DNA of 59,191 nt, from positions 1 to 59,191 of the forward strand of contig CACYPV010000014.1 in NCBI GenBank assembly GCA_902776375.1, read 5' to 3'. The notes under the pieces were generated by a model. The model was given only the letters and a program-made list of their open reading frames with translations, was not told the DNA's origin and did no database searches. The position numbers and the translations under genes are program-made. This DNA is from an uncultured Ruminococcus sp. Its GTDB lineage: Bacteria; Bacillota; Clostridia; Oscillospirales; Acutalibacteraceae. This document shows positions 15,389 to 28,118 of the stretch, piece by piece (the first letter of the stretch is position 1; each line of letters opens with the position of its first letter).

Positions 15389-16858
15389 CTACAAATTAGA
15401 GTATCCCATCAAGTCCGCATCCACCTCTCTGGCGCAGTCTACGCCCTCTCGGATGGCGCGCACAACAAGCGACTGCCCGATATGCATGTCGCCGGCGGTA
15501 TACACCCTTGCGATGTTGGTGCGGTGAGAATTTGGCTGCGCCGCCACGTTGGAGCGGTTGTCGGTATCAACGCCGAAGGCTTTTGCAACGTAGCTCTCTG
15601 CGCCGAGGAAGCCTGCCGCGATAAGCGCGAGCTGCGCCTTGACCTCGTGCTCGCTGCCCTTCACGGGAGTCATCCTGCCGTTCTTGCCGCGCTCAAGATT
15701 TATAAGAACCGCGCCGCGCAGGCTGCCGCTTTCGTCTGTCAAAAACTCCTTGACGGTGGTCTGATAGACCCTTGGGTCGCTGCCGTAGACCGCCGCCGCT
15801 TCCTCCTGACCGTAGTCGGTCTTGCTGACTTTAGGCCATTCAGGCCACGGATTGTCCTCGGTGCGCTCGTCGGGCAGCTTGGGCATCATCTCAAGCTGAA
15901 CAACGCTTTTCGCGCCGTGGCGTACGCAGGTGCCAACGCAGTCGTTGCCCGTGTCGCCGCCGCCGATGACTATAACGTCCTTGCCCTTGGCGGAAATGAA
16001 CGTGCCGTCGCGCAAGCCGTTGTCGAGCAGGGCTTTTGTGGTGGATCTTAGGAAGTCGACCGCAAAATGCACGCCCTTTGCCTCGCGTCCGTCTACGCTT
16101 ATATCGCGCGGATTCGAAGCGCCGCAGGCAAGGATAACGCTGTCGAAGCTGCTTTTTAATTCCTCTGCGGAAATATCTTTTCCGACGTCGGTGTTAGTCA
16201 CAAAGACTACGCCCTCCTCGCTCATCACGTTGAGCTTGCGCTCGATTATCTGCTTTTCGAGCTTCATGTTGGGTATGCCGTACATCAGCAGACCGCCCGC
16301 GCGGTCGCTTCTTTCGTAGACCGTCACGCTGTGACCCCTGCGGTTGAGCAGGTCGGCAGCCGCCAAGCCCGCGGGACCCGAGCCCACGACGGCTATGCGC
16401 TTGCCTGTGCGCGTTTTGGGCGGCTTAGCGCGCGTAAAGCCCTCGACATACGCGTTTTCGATAATGCTGTATTCGTTTGCCCTTACCGTCACCGCGTCGC
16501 CGTTCGCGCCGCAGGTGCACGCCTTTTCGCAAAGCGCGGGGCAAACGCGCGAGGTAAACTCGGGAAAAGGATTGGTGAGCGTCAGCCGCTGATACGCCTG
16601 CTTCCAAGCGCCCATGCTGACAAGATGGTTCCACTCGGGTATCAAATTGTTGAGCGGACAGCCCGAGATCATGCCGTTGATCTTCATGCCCGACTGGCAG
16701 AACGGCACGCCGCAGTTCATGCAGCGCTCGCCCTGAAGCTTTTGCTCCTTTTCCGGCAGGGGAGTATGAAATTCATTGTAGTTTGTTATGCGCTGCGCAA
16801 CGTCAAGCGCCGGCGCGTCAAGCCGCTCGTATTCCATAAAACCAAATGGATTCTCCAT
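15389..16858 (-). CDS. gltD: Glutamate synthase (NADPH) small subunit
   Basis: GltD feeds electrons from NAD(P)H to GltB. The 489-residue product has N-terminal cysteine clusters CMNCGVPFC and GCPLNN (residues about 46-70) for Fe-S centres, an FAD fold VGSGPAGLAAADLL near 156 and an NAD(P) fold VIGGGDTGNDC near 297. The ATG directly abuts the gltB TAA, with GAGGAGG inside the gltB end, so the two are coupled. The stop codon falls in the heptamer repeat that fills the downstream spacer. Confidence 0.97.
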   Translation of the reverse strand: MENPFGFMEYERLDAPALDVAQRITNYNEFHTPLPEKEQKLQGERCMNCGVPFCQSGMKINGMISGCPLNNLIPEWNHLVSMGAWKQAYQRLTLTNPFPEFTSRVCPALCEKACTCGANGDAVTVRANEYSIIENAYVEGFTRAKPPKTRTGKRIAVVGSGPAGLAAADLLNRRGHSVTVYERSDRAGGLLMYGIPNMKLEKQIIERKLNVMSEEGVVFVTNTDVGKDISAEELKSSFDSVILACGASNPRDISVDGREAKGVHFAVDFLRSTTKALLDNGLRDGTFISAKGKDVIVIGGGDTGNDCVGTCVRHGAKSVVQLEMMPKLPDERTEDNPWPEWPKVSKTDYGQEEAAAVYGSDPRVYQTTVKEFLTDESGSLRGAVLINLERGKNGRMTPVKGSEHEVKAQLALIAAGFLGAESYVAKAFGVDTDNRSNVAAQPNSHRTNIARVYTAGDMHIGQSLVVRAIREGVDCAREVDADLMGYSNL

Positions 16859-21421
<4,563 letters not shown>

Positions 21422-21485
21422 AATACCATCCCTTCCTGATTTGCAAGTGTGCAAAAGCGTTCCTTTAAATTCAATTACAGGTACC

Positions 21486-21514
21486 ATTATATTACGCTAT
21501 TATTGAGTTGTCAA
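21486..21514 (-). promoter_or_regulatory. gltBD promoter
   Basis: On the minus strand TTGACA (21509-21514), a 17-nt spacer and TATAAT (21486-21491) lie about 65 nt before the gltB ATG. Confidence 0.88.
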
Positions 21515-21592
21515 TACCTAACTTGCAACTTCTTAAGACAATCATTCAGTTTCGTGGCGAATTTTTGTTGTATCACGGGTCATTTATTGTTA

Positions 21593-21625
21593 CTTTTGCA
21601 AGAAACAAAAAAATTATTGCAAAAG
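21593..21625. promoter_or_regulatory. Inverted repeat CTTTTGCAA-N15-TTGCAAAAG upstream of glnN
   Basis: A perfect 9-bp inverted repeat ends 3 nt before the glnN -35 box, a good place for an activator or repressor. A related TTGCAA...TGCAAAAG pattern lies in the gltB leader near 21441-21457. Confidence 0.55.
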
Positions 21626-21628
21626 CAC

Positions 21629-21657
21629 TTGACAAACATTTAACGATGCGTTATAAT
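21629..21657 (+). promoter_or_regulatory. glnN promoter
   Basis: TTGACA (21629-21634), a 17-nt spacer and TATAAT (21652-21657) form a consensus sigma-A type promoter reading toward glnN. Confidence 0.9.
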
Positions 21658-21672
21658 AGCGCCAATGACACA

Positions 21673-21714
21673 GCAAGGACGCTGACGGCAAGCCGCCGTT
21701 AGCGTCCTTTGCTT
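21673..21714 (+). promoter_or_regulatory. Leader hairpin of glnN, possible attenuator
   Basis: AAGGACGCT (21675-21683) pairs with AGCGTCCTT (21701-21709), and inner ACGGC/GCCGT pairs extend the stem. It begins about 10 nt after the expected transcript start and is followed by TGCTTTTGCC, a weak U tract. It could be a terminator released by an antiterminator such as an ANTAR protein. That link is inference. Confidence 0.55.
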
Positions 21715-21743
21715 TTGCCAAAGCACACAAAGGAGAGATAAAT

Positions 21744-23828
21744 ATGACAAAGGTTCCCGAAATGTTCGGAAGCATGGTATTCAGCGACAAGGTCATGCAG
21801 GAGCGTCTGCCCAAGGCTACATACAAGGCGCTTAAAAAAACCGTTGAGAACGGCGAGCCGCTTGACGAGAGCGTAGCTAACGTAGTTGCCAACGCGATGA
21901 AGGACTGGGCGGTAGAGCTCGGCGCCACCCACTTTACCCACTGGTTCCAGCCGATGACAGGCGTTACCGCCGAAAAGCACGACAGCTTTATCCAGCCGCA
22001 CGGCGACGGAGTTATTATGGAGTTTTCGGGCAAGGAGCTTATAAAGGGCGAGCCCGACGCGTCGTCCTTCCCCTCGGGCGGCATCCGCGCCACATTCGAG
22101 GCTAGGGGCTACACCACCTGGGACCCCACCTCCCCCGCCTTTGTTCGCGACGGTTCACTGTACATCCCCACAGCGTTCTGTTCCTACACAGGCGAGGTGC
22201 TCGATAAAAAAACTCCCCTGCTGCGCTCGATGGAACGCCTCAGCGCTGAGGCAGTAAGGGTCCTTCACCTGCTCGGCAAAACGGAAGTTACCCGCGTAGC
22301 CACCACCGTGGGACCCGAACAGGAATACTTTTTGATAGATAAAGAAATGTACGAGCAGCGCGAGGACATAAAGCTCACCGGCAGAACGCTCTTCGGCATG
22401 AAGGCGCCCAAGGGTCAGGAGCTTTCCGACCACTACTTCGGCTCCATCAAAACAAGAGTCGCCGCCTATATGCGCGAGCTTGACGAGGAGCTTTGGAAGC
22501 TGGGCATCTTAGCCAAGACAAAGCACAACGAGGTTGCGCCCTCGCAGCACGAGCTCGCCCCGATCTTCTCCACCTCAAACATCGCGACCGACCACAACGA
22601 GCTGACTATGGAGGTCATGCAGAAGGTCGCCGAGCGCCACGGCCTGGTTTGCCTGCTGCACGAAAAACCCTTCAAGGGCGTGAACGGCTCAGGCAAGCAC
22701 AACAACTGGTCTATCTCGACCAACACCGGCGAAAACCTGCTCAACCCGGGCAAGAATCCCGAGAAAAACACACAGTTTTTGCTGTTCCTCGCGGCTATCG
22801 TCAAGGCGGTCGACGAGTATCAGGATCTGCTGCGCATCACCGTAGCTTCCGCTGGCAACGACCACAGGCTGGGAGCTAATGAGGCGCCGCCCGCTATCAT
22901 CTCGATGTACCTCGGCGACGATCTCGACGCTCTGGTTCATTCCATCATCAACGGTGAGGACTACCACAGCCACAAGGCTGCGCTCATGCAGACCGGCGTC
23001 GACGTGCTCGCGGATTTCAAAAAGGACAAGTCCGACCGCAACCGCACCTCGCCCTTCGCCTTCACCGGCAACAAGTTCGAGTTCAGGGCGCTCGGTTCCT
23101 CGCTCAACATCGCCTGCCCCAACTACATGCTCAACACCATGGTAGCCGAGGAGCTAAGGCAGTTCTACGAGGCTTTAAAGGACGCCGACGACCTTGACGC
23201 GGCTATCAAAGCCCTTATCAAAGACACCTTCACCGCACATCAGCGGATCATCTTCAACGGCGACAACTACAGCGACGAATGGGTCGCCGAGGCGGAGCGC
23301 AGAGGACTATTGAACCTGAAATCTCTGCCCGAGGCTCTCTCTCACTTCATGGAAGAGAAGAACATCAAGCTCTTCACCACCCACAACATCTGCACCGAGC
23401 AGGAGCTTCGCGCGCGGTACGAGATCGATCTTGAAACCTACTGCAAGCAGCTCAACATCGAGGCGCTCACCATGCTCGACATGGCGCGCAACATCACCCC
23501 TGCGGTATCTATGTTCGTGCGCGAGCTGACCGACGCGGCGCTTGCCAAAAAAGCGCTGTCCGACGCCATCCCCGTGACCGCCGAGCTGAACATCATAAAC
23601 AGCCTTGCCGAAAAGCAGGAGCAGTTCGCAAAGCTGGCAGCAGAGCTCGAGGAAGCTGTCTGCGCGGCGGCGGCGATCGAGGACAACCTTGAAAAAGCCT
23701 TCGCCTACCGCAACGACGTTTTCGCGAAGATGGAAGAGCTCAGAGAGGTCGGCGACAGCATGGAAGCCGAGATCGCCTCAGACTGCTGGCCGTACCCGAG
23801 CTACACCGACCTTTTGTTTGGAGTATAG
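21744..23828 (+). CDS. glnN: Glutamine synthetase type III
   Basis: The 694-residue product is a GSIII enzyme that makes glutamine from glutamate, ammonium and ATP. Family features are the long N-terminus ([22 protein letters not shown] near residue 60, split by family signature), [10 protein letters not shown] near 192, [11 protein letters not shown] near 258, [18 protein letters not shown] near 308 and FEFRALGSS near 450. GSIII is the usual form in Bacteroides and Ruminococcus. AAGGAGA precedes the ATG. It has a strong promoter and a structured leader. The next gene amt is separated by a repeat-filled gap. Confidence 0.96.
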   Translation: MTKVPEMFGSMVFSDKVMQERLPKATYKALKKTVENGEPLDESVANVVANAMKDWAVELGATHFTHWFQPMTGVTAEKHDSFIQPHGDGVIMEFSGKELIKGEPDASSFPSGGIRATFEARGYTTWDPTSPAFVRDGSLYIPTAFCSYTGEVLDKKTPLLRSMERLSAEAVRVLHLLGKTEVTRVATTVGPEQEYFLIDKEMYEQREDIKLTGRTLFGMKAPKGQELSDHYFGSIKTRVAAYMRELDEELWKLGILAKTKHNEVAPSQHELAPIFSTSNIATDHNELTMEVMQKVAERHGLVCLLHEKPFKGVNGSGKHNNWSISTNTGENLLNPGKNPEKNTQFLLFLAAIVKAVDEYQDLLRITVASAGNDHRLGANEAPPAIISMYLGDDLDALVHSIINGEDYHSHKAALMQTGVDVLADFKKDKSDRNRTSPFAFTGNKFEFRALGSSLNIACPNYMLNTMVAEELRQFYEALKDADDLDAAIKALIKDTFTAHQRIIFNGDNYSDEWVAEAERRGLLNLKSLPEALSHFMEEKNIKLFTTHNICTEQELRARYEIDLETYCKQLNIEALTMLDMARNITPAVSMFVRELTDAALAKKALSDAIPVTAELNIINSLAEKQEQFAKLAAELEEAVCAAAAIEDNLEKAFAYRNDVFAKMEELREVGDSMEAEIASDCWPYPSYTDLLFGV

Positions 23829-23853
23829 TAACATCGAAGGGGCATCAACAAGC

Positions 23854-23911
23854 TTTTGACGCGCCGTTTTGCTAGGTAACCTTTAAGCAAAACCTATTAA
23901 AAGGCGCACTG
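23854..23911. repeat. 58-bp dispersed repeat, copy 1
   Basis: The element starts TTTTGACGCGCCGTT and ends AAAGGCGCACTG. A second copy with the same ends and exactly the same length lies at 40910-40967; the middles differ. The ends are partly complementary (GCGCC/GGCGC), so each copy can fold as a hairpin. Confidence 0.75.
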
Positions 23912-23928
23912 CCCCCTCGTGGCAACGA

Positions 23929-24164
23929 GCTATCTTTCCGATAGGCTAACATATTGCAACGTGACGTTGCATCCGGCCCGCCTTTGGAAACCTTCTGATT
24001 ATTCTTAACGTTTCTGCAACGGCGGCTCAAAAGGCTATCTTTCCGATAGGCTAACATATGGCAACGTGACGTTGCATCCAGTCCGCCTTTGGAAACCTTC
24101 TGATTATTCTTAACGTTTCTGCAACGGCGGCTCAAAAGGCTATCTTTCCGATAGGCTAACATAT
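23929..24164. repeat. 105-bp tandem repeat, two full copies plus a 26-bp partial
   Basis: Units start at 23929, 24034 and 24139 with GCTATCTTTCCGATAGGC. Copies 1 and 2 differ at only three or so bases. Each unit holds a small hairpin (CTATC/GATAG), the near-perfect palindrome TGCAACGTGACGTTGCA and a longer stem CCGCC...GGCGG with inner GAAAC/GTTTC. The array fills the glnN-amt spacer. Confidence 0.85.
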
Positions 24165-24214
24165 GACAGCACAACGACGTGTTGATTCTTCGTGATCACA
24201 CGTCGTTGTGTCAT
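24163..24214 (+). promoter_or_regulatory. Long hairpin in the amt leader
   Basis: CACAACGACGTGT (24170-24182) pairs perfectly with ACACGTCGTTGTG (24198-24210), and ATGA/TCAT extends the stem past a 3-nt bulge. It ends about 27 nt before the amt ATG. There is no U tract, so it is not a standard terminator. It could be an RNA-level control element or a protein-binding dyad. Confidence 0.6.
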
Positions 24215-24241
24215 GTAAAAACATTTCAAGGAGTGATCAAC

Positions 24242-26005
24242 ATGAGTGAATCAGTAAAAGAACTGGTAACTCAAATGACGAACAGTCAGCTATTCGCCGT
24301 GTGGTTCCTCATCGGCGCCGCACTGGTATTCTGGATGCAGGCAGGCTTCGCAATGGTCGAGGCTGGCTTCACCAGAGCAAAAAACACCGGCAACATCATC
24401 ATGAAGAACCTGATGGACTTCTGTATCGGAACCGTCACCTTCATTCTCATCGGCTTCAGTCTTTTGATGGGTGAGGACGTTGTCGGACTGATCGGTCAGC
24501 CGGGCTTTGATATTTTCACCGCCTACGCCGATTTCGACTTCTCCAACTTCGTTTTCAACCTCGTGTTCTGCGCCACTACCGCGACTATCGTGTCCGGCGC
24601 TATGGCGGAGCGCACAAAGTTCCTCTCCTACTGCATCTACTCCGCGGTCATCTCCGCGGTCATCTATCCGATCGAAGCGCACTGGATCTGGGGCGGCGGC
24701 TGGCTGAGCCAGCTCGGCTTCCACGATTTCGCAGGCTCCTGCGCGATCCACATGGTCGGCGGTATCTCCGCTCTGATCGGCGCCAAGATCCTCGGCGCCC
24801 GTATCGGCAAGTTCAAGAAGCAGAAGGACGGCAGCGTGAAGGTAGGTGCGTTCCCCGGTCACAACATAGCGCTCGGCGCATTGGGCGTGTTCATCCTCTG
24901 GCTCGGCTGGTACGGCTTTAACGGCGCGGCGGCAACGTCCGTCGATCAGCTCGGCTCCATCTTCCTTACCACCACCGTCGCCCCCGCGCTCGCGACCGTC
25001 ACCTGCATGATCTTCACTTGGATCAAGTACGGCAAGCCCGACGTCAGCATGTGCCTTAACGCCTCTCTGGCGGGCTTGGTAGCGATCACCGCTCCCTGCG
25101 ACGTAACCGACGCGCTCGGCGCCTGCATCATCGGTATCGTTTCCGGCTTCCTCGTATGCTTCGGCGTATGGCTGCTCGACTACAAGCTGCACATCGACGA
25201 CCCCGTCGGCGCGGTAGCTGTGCACATGTTGAACGGTATCTGGGGCACCCTCGCAGTCGGCTTGTTCGCTACCGACTCTGCACCCGGCTACTCCATTGCC
25301 AACTCATCAGGCAAGACCCTCACCGGTCTGTTTTACGGCGGCGGCTTTGAGCTCATGGGCTTGCAGCTTATCGGCTTCGCTTCCGTAGCGGCTTGGACGG
25401 CAGTAACTATGACTATTGTCTTCCTCGTGATCAAGGCGATATTCGGTCTGCGCGTCAGCCGCGAAGAAGAAATGACCGGACTTGACGCCACCGAGCACAA
25501 CATGCCCTCAGCCTACGCGGGCTTCAGCATGATCCCCGAATACGTCGAGGAGGGCGCGCCCGCTCCCCTGGCTGTCACCGGCGATATCCCCGTAGCCGAG
25601 GCGGTCACCGTCAGAAAAATGCCGACCTTCGACGACGGCAGCCCGAAGATCAGCAAGGTCGAGATCGTCTGCAAGGAGGCTCGTCTGGAAGCCCTGAAAA
25701 ACGCCATGATGGCTATCGGCATCACGGGCATGACCGTTACCCACGTGCTGGGCTGCGGCACCCAAAAGGGCAAGCCCGAATACTACCGCGGCGTTCAGAT
25801 CGAGGCGAACCTGCTGCCTAAGGTACAGGTCAACATAGTTGTCTGCACCGTCCCCGTCAGCAAGGTCATCGAAACCGCCAAAAAGACGCTCTACACCGGT
25901 CACATCGGCGACGGCAAGATCTTCGTCTATGACGTTGAAGAGGTCGTCAAGGTAAGGACAGGTCAGACCGGACTTGAAGCAATGCAGAATTTTGACTCTA
26001 TCTAG
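24242..26005 (+). CDS. amt: Ammonium transporter fused to a P-II (GlnK) domain
   Basis: The 587-residue product is an Amt/MEP ammonium channel with about 11 membrane helices (FWMQAGFAMVEAGF near residue 36, GGISALIGA, GWYGFNGAA). A soluble C-terminal P-II domain follows from about residue 475 (KISKVEIVCKEARLEALKNA; T-loop region EYYRGVQ; LPKVQVNIVV). P-II proteins sense ATP/ADP and 2-oxoglutarate and plug Amt, so the fusion is a channel with its own regulator. I chose ATG 24242 because AAGGAG lies 9 nt upstream. A longer frame from 24179 starts inside the leader hairpin. Confidence 0.94.
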   Translation: MSESVKELVTQMTNSQLFAVWFLIGAALVFWMQAGFAMVEAGFTRAKNTGNIIMKNLMDFCIGTVTFILIGFSLLMGEDVVGLIGQPGFDIFTAYADFDFSNFVFNLVFCATTATIVSGAMAERTKFLSYCIYSAVISAVIYPIEAHWIWGGGWLSQLGFHDFAGSCAIHMVGGISALIGAKILGARIGKFKKQKDGSVKVGAFPGHNIALGALGVFILWLGWYGFNGAAATSVDQLGSIFLTTTVAPALATVTCMIFTWIKYGKPDVSMCLNASLAGLVAITAPCDVTDALGACIIGIVSGFLVCFGVWLLDYKLHIDDPVGAVAVHMLNGIWGTLAVGLFATDSAPGYSIANSSGKTLTGLFYGGGFELMGLQLIGFASVAAWTAVTMTIVFLVIKAIFGLRVSREEEMTGLDATEHNMPSAYAGFSMIPEYVEEGAPAPLAVTGDIPVAEAVTVRKMPTFDDGSPKISKVEIVCKEARLEALKNAMMAIGITGMTVTHVLGCGTQKGKPEYYRGVQIEANLLPKVQVNIVVCTVPVSKVIETAKKTLYTGHIGDGKIFVYDVEEVVKVRTGQTGLEAMQNFDSI

Positions 26006-26073
26006 CACTGAGTATTGCAACAAATTGTCCAAATAGTTGCATATTATAACAGTATAAACATGTATAAATAAAG

Positions 26074-26109
26074 GAATTTGCAGGGTTGCTTTTACAACCC
26101 TGCAAATTC
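26074..26109. promoter_or_regulatory. Perfect 15-bp inverted repeat upstream of the glmS promoter
   Basis: GAATTTGCAGGGTTG and CAACCCTGCAAATTC flank a 6-nt loop CTTTTA. The repeat ends 2 nt before the glmS -35 box. It lacks a U tract. It may be the amt terminator stem, an operator or both. Confidence 0.6.
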
Positions 26110-26111
26110 GC

Positions 26112-26140
26112 TTGACAATACTTTCACAAAGGCATATAAT
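26112..26140 (+). promoter_or_regulatory. glmS promoter
   Basis: TTGACA (26112-26117), a 17-nt spacer and TATAAT (26135-26140) give a leader of only about 30 nt. That is too short for the glmS ribozyme known in Bacillus. Confidence 0.88.
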
Positions 26141-26175
26141 AAACAAGAACAAATCACCGTAAAGGAGCGATCAAT

Positions 26176-28002
26176 ATGTGTGGGATCGTTGGATATGTGG
26201 GTCACCGCGACTGCACCGACGTGCTGGTTTCGGCGCTTACAAAACTTGAATACCGAGGATACGACTCGGCGGGCATAGCCGTATTTGAAAACGGCAAAAT
26301 AGCCGTCGCCAAAACGAAGGGCAGACTGACCGATCTGACCGCAAAAATGGAGCGCGAGGGCAAGCCGCACGGTCACGCCGGAATAGGCCACACGCGCTGG
26401 GCAACTCACGGCGAGCCGTCCGACGTCAACTCGCACCCCCACTCCGGCAGGCGCGTCACCATCGTGCACAACGGCATCATCGAAAACTACAAGCAGCTAA
26501 AGCAGTTCCTCATCGAAAACGAGCGCGACGAGTTCCTCTCCGACACCGACACCGAGGTCGTCGCCCAATTGCTCGACTTCTACTACGACGGCAACCCCAT
26601 ACGCTGCATCCGAAAGGTGCTGCACGAGCTGCGCGGCTCCTTCGCGCTGGGCATCATCTTTGCCGACCGCCCCGAGACCGTCTACGCCGTGCGCTGTGAA
26701 AGCCCGCTCATCGTCGGTCAGGGTCAGAGCGAGGTGTTCATCGCCTCCGACGTTCCCGCTATAATAAAGTATACCAAGGACTACTATCTGCTTGAGCAGG
26801 GCGAGATCGCCGTGCTGAAAAACGGCGCGGTCACCTTTTGCTCGCTGCACGGCAGGATGCTTGAAAAAGAGCTGCTTACCGCCGACTGGGACGAGGACAG
26901 CGCCGAAAAGGGCGGCTATCCGCACTACATGCTCAAAGAGATACACGAGCAGCCCGTCGCCGTAAAGACCACCATCACCCCGCGCATCGAGGACGGCTTG
27001 CCCGACCTGAGCGAGTGCGGCATTACGACGGACTCCCTCAAAAAGTTTGAGAACATCTTCATCGTTGCCTGCGGCACCGCCATGCACGCCGGAATGGTGG
27101 GCAAATATGTTATAGAAAAGCTCGCGCGCGTATCGGTCACGGTCGATATCGCCAGCGAGTTCCGCTACCGCGACCCCCTGCTCACCACCAAGGATTTGGT
27201 TATAATCATCAGCCAGTCCGGCGAAACCGCCGACTCAAAGGCTGTGCTTACTCTCGCCAAGCAAAGGGGCGCAAAAACGCTTGCCATAGTCAACGTAAAG
27301 GGCAGCTCGATCGCGCGCGAGGCTGACATGGTCATCTACACCCACGCCGGCCCCGAGATCGCCGTCGCCTCCACAAAGGCGTACATGGTGCAGCTTAGCG
27401 TCATGTACCTGCTCGCGTTCGAAATGGCGTTCGCCAAGGGCAGGATAGACGAAGCCAAATGCCGCGAGCTGACCGCCTCTCTCGTAAAAATGCCCGAGAT
27501 CATCGAAAATACGATAAACAGCGTGGTCGACATGTGCCAGTACGTCTCCACCAAGCTCATCACCGCCGACAGCCTGCTCTACATCGGGCGCGGTTTGGAC
27601 TACGCGCTCTCAATGGAGGGCTCGCTGAAACTCAAAGAGATCAGCTACATCCACTCCGAAAGCTACGCCGCCGGCGAGCTGAAGCACGGCACCATCTCGC
27701 TTATCACCGACGGTATGCCCGTCATCGCGGTCGCCACTCAAAATTCTTTATTAGAAAAATCAATCTCCAACATCAAAGAGGTCAAGGCGCGCGGCGCTAT
27801 GACTATAGTCATCTGCGACGAGGAAGCCGACATCGACAATGAAGCGGCGGACTACCTTGTGCGCATCCCGAAAATCGCCGAAATGCTCATGCCGATGGTC
27901 GCCACCGTCCCCATGCAGCTTCTCGCCTACTACACCTCGGTCAACAAAGGCAACGACGTTGACAAGCCGCGCAACCTCGCAAAATCCGTAACCGTAGAAT
28001 AA
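26176..28002 (+). CDS. glmS: Glutamine-fructose-6-phosphate aminotransferase (isomerizing)
   Basis: GlmS makes glucosamine-6-phosphate for peptidoglycan and teichoic acid precursors. The 608-residue length is normal. The N-terminal nucleophile is Cys2 (MCGIVGYVG), with GHTRWATHG near residue 75 and HNGIIENY near 98. Two SIS sugar-phosphate isomerase domains follow (CGTAMHAG near 300, SQSGETADS near 350, KEISYIHSE near 490). AAGGAG precedes the ATG. It consumes the glutamine made by the GlnN cluster next door and ends at a strong terminator. Confidence 0.97.
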   Translation: MCGIVGYVGHRDCTDVLVSALTKLEYRGYDSAGIAVFENGKIAVAKTKGRLTDLTAKMEREGKPHGHAGIGHTRWATHGEPSDVNSHPHSGRRVTIVHNGIIENYKQLKQFLIENERDEFLSDTDTEVVAQLLDFYYDGNPIRCIRKVLHELRGSFALGIIFADRPETVYAVRCESPLIVGQGQSEVFIASDVPAIIKYTKDYYLLEQGEIAVLKNGAVTFCSLHGRMLEKELLTADWDEDSAEKGGYPHYMLKEIHEQPVAVKTTITPRIEDGLPDLSECGITTDSLKKFENIFIVACGTAMHAGMVGKYVIEKLARVSVTVDIASEFRYRDPLLTTKDLVIIISQSGETADSKAVLTLAKQRGAKTLAIVNVKGSSIAREADMVIYTHAGPEIAVASTKAYMVQLSVMYLLAFEMAFAKGRIDEAKCRELTASLVKMPEIIENTINSVVDMCQYVSTKLITADSLLYIGRGLDYALSMEGSLKLKEISYIHSESYAAGELKHGTISLITDGMPVIAVATQNSLLEKSISNIKEVKARGAMTIVICDEEADIDNEAADYLVRIPKIAEMLMPMVATVPMQLLAYYTSVNKGNDVDKPRNLAKSVTVE

Positions 28003-28020
28003 ATAAACATAACAAACATC

Positions 28021-28056
28021 AAAAGCGCGCTCCGCATTGGAACGCGCCTTTTGTTT
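28021..28056 (+). terminator. glmS terminator
   Basis: AAAAGCGCG pairs with CGCGCCTTTT around a short loop and is followed by GTTTTAT. Confidence 0.8.
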
Positions 28057-28068
28057 TATAATATTTTC

Positions 28069-28100
28069 TGATAAAACGCTTTAAAACAGATGTTAGCGAG
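28069..28100. repeat. Remnant end of the 37.3-kb MITE-like element
   Basis: This segment (TAAAACGCTTTA..CAGATGT.AGCG) matches the right terminal arm of the element at 37341-37499, read as its reverse complement, at about 25 of 30 positions. No second arm is seen, so it looks like a degenerate remnant. Confidence 0.5.
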
Positions 28101-28118
28101 GTTTATTAGATAGTAGTA

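Noticed and set aside
23929-24164. Cyclic-di-GMP or glutamine riboswitch
   Set aside because: Some hairpin loops looked suggestive (GGAAA loop on the minus strand), but the conserved core bases of either class were not found.
23872-24174. 100-residue minus-strand repeat protein (HMLAYRKDSL units)
   Set aside because: The 105-bp repeat length is a multiple of three, so any frame stays open. The composition is odd, there is no ribosome site, and the DNA is better explained as structured repeats.
24179-24241. Extended N-terminus for Amt
   Set aside because: The extra 21 codons begin in the leader hairpin and lack a ribosome site. ATG 24242 has AAGGAG.
26141-26175. glmS ribozyme
   Set aside because: The leader after the promoter is only about 30 nt, and no ribozyme core is seen.
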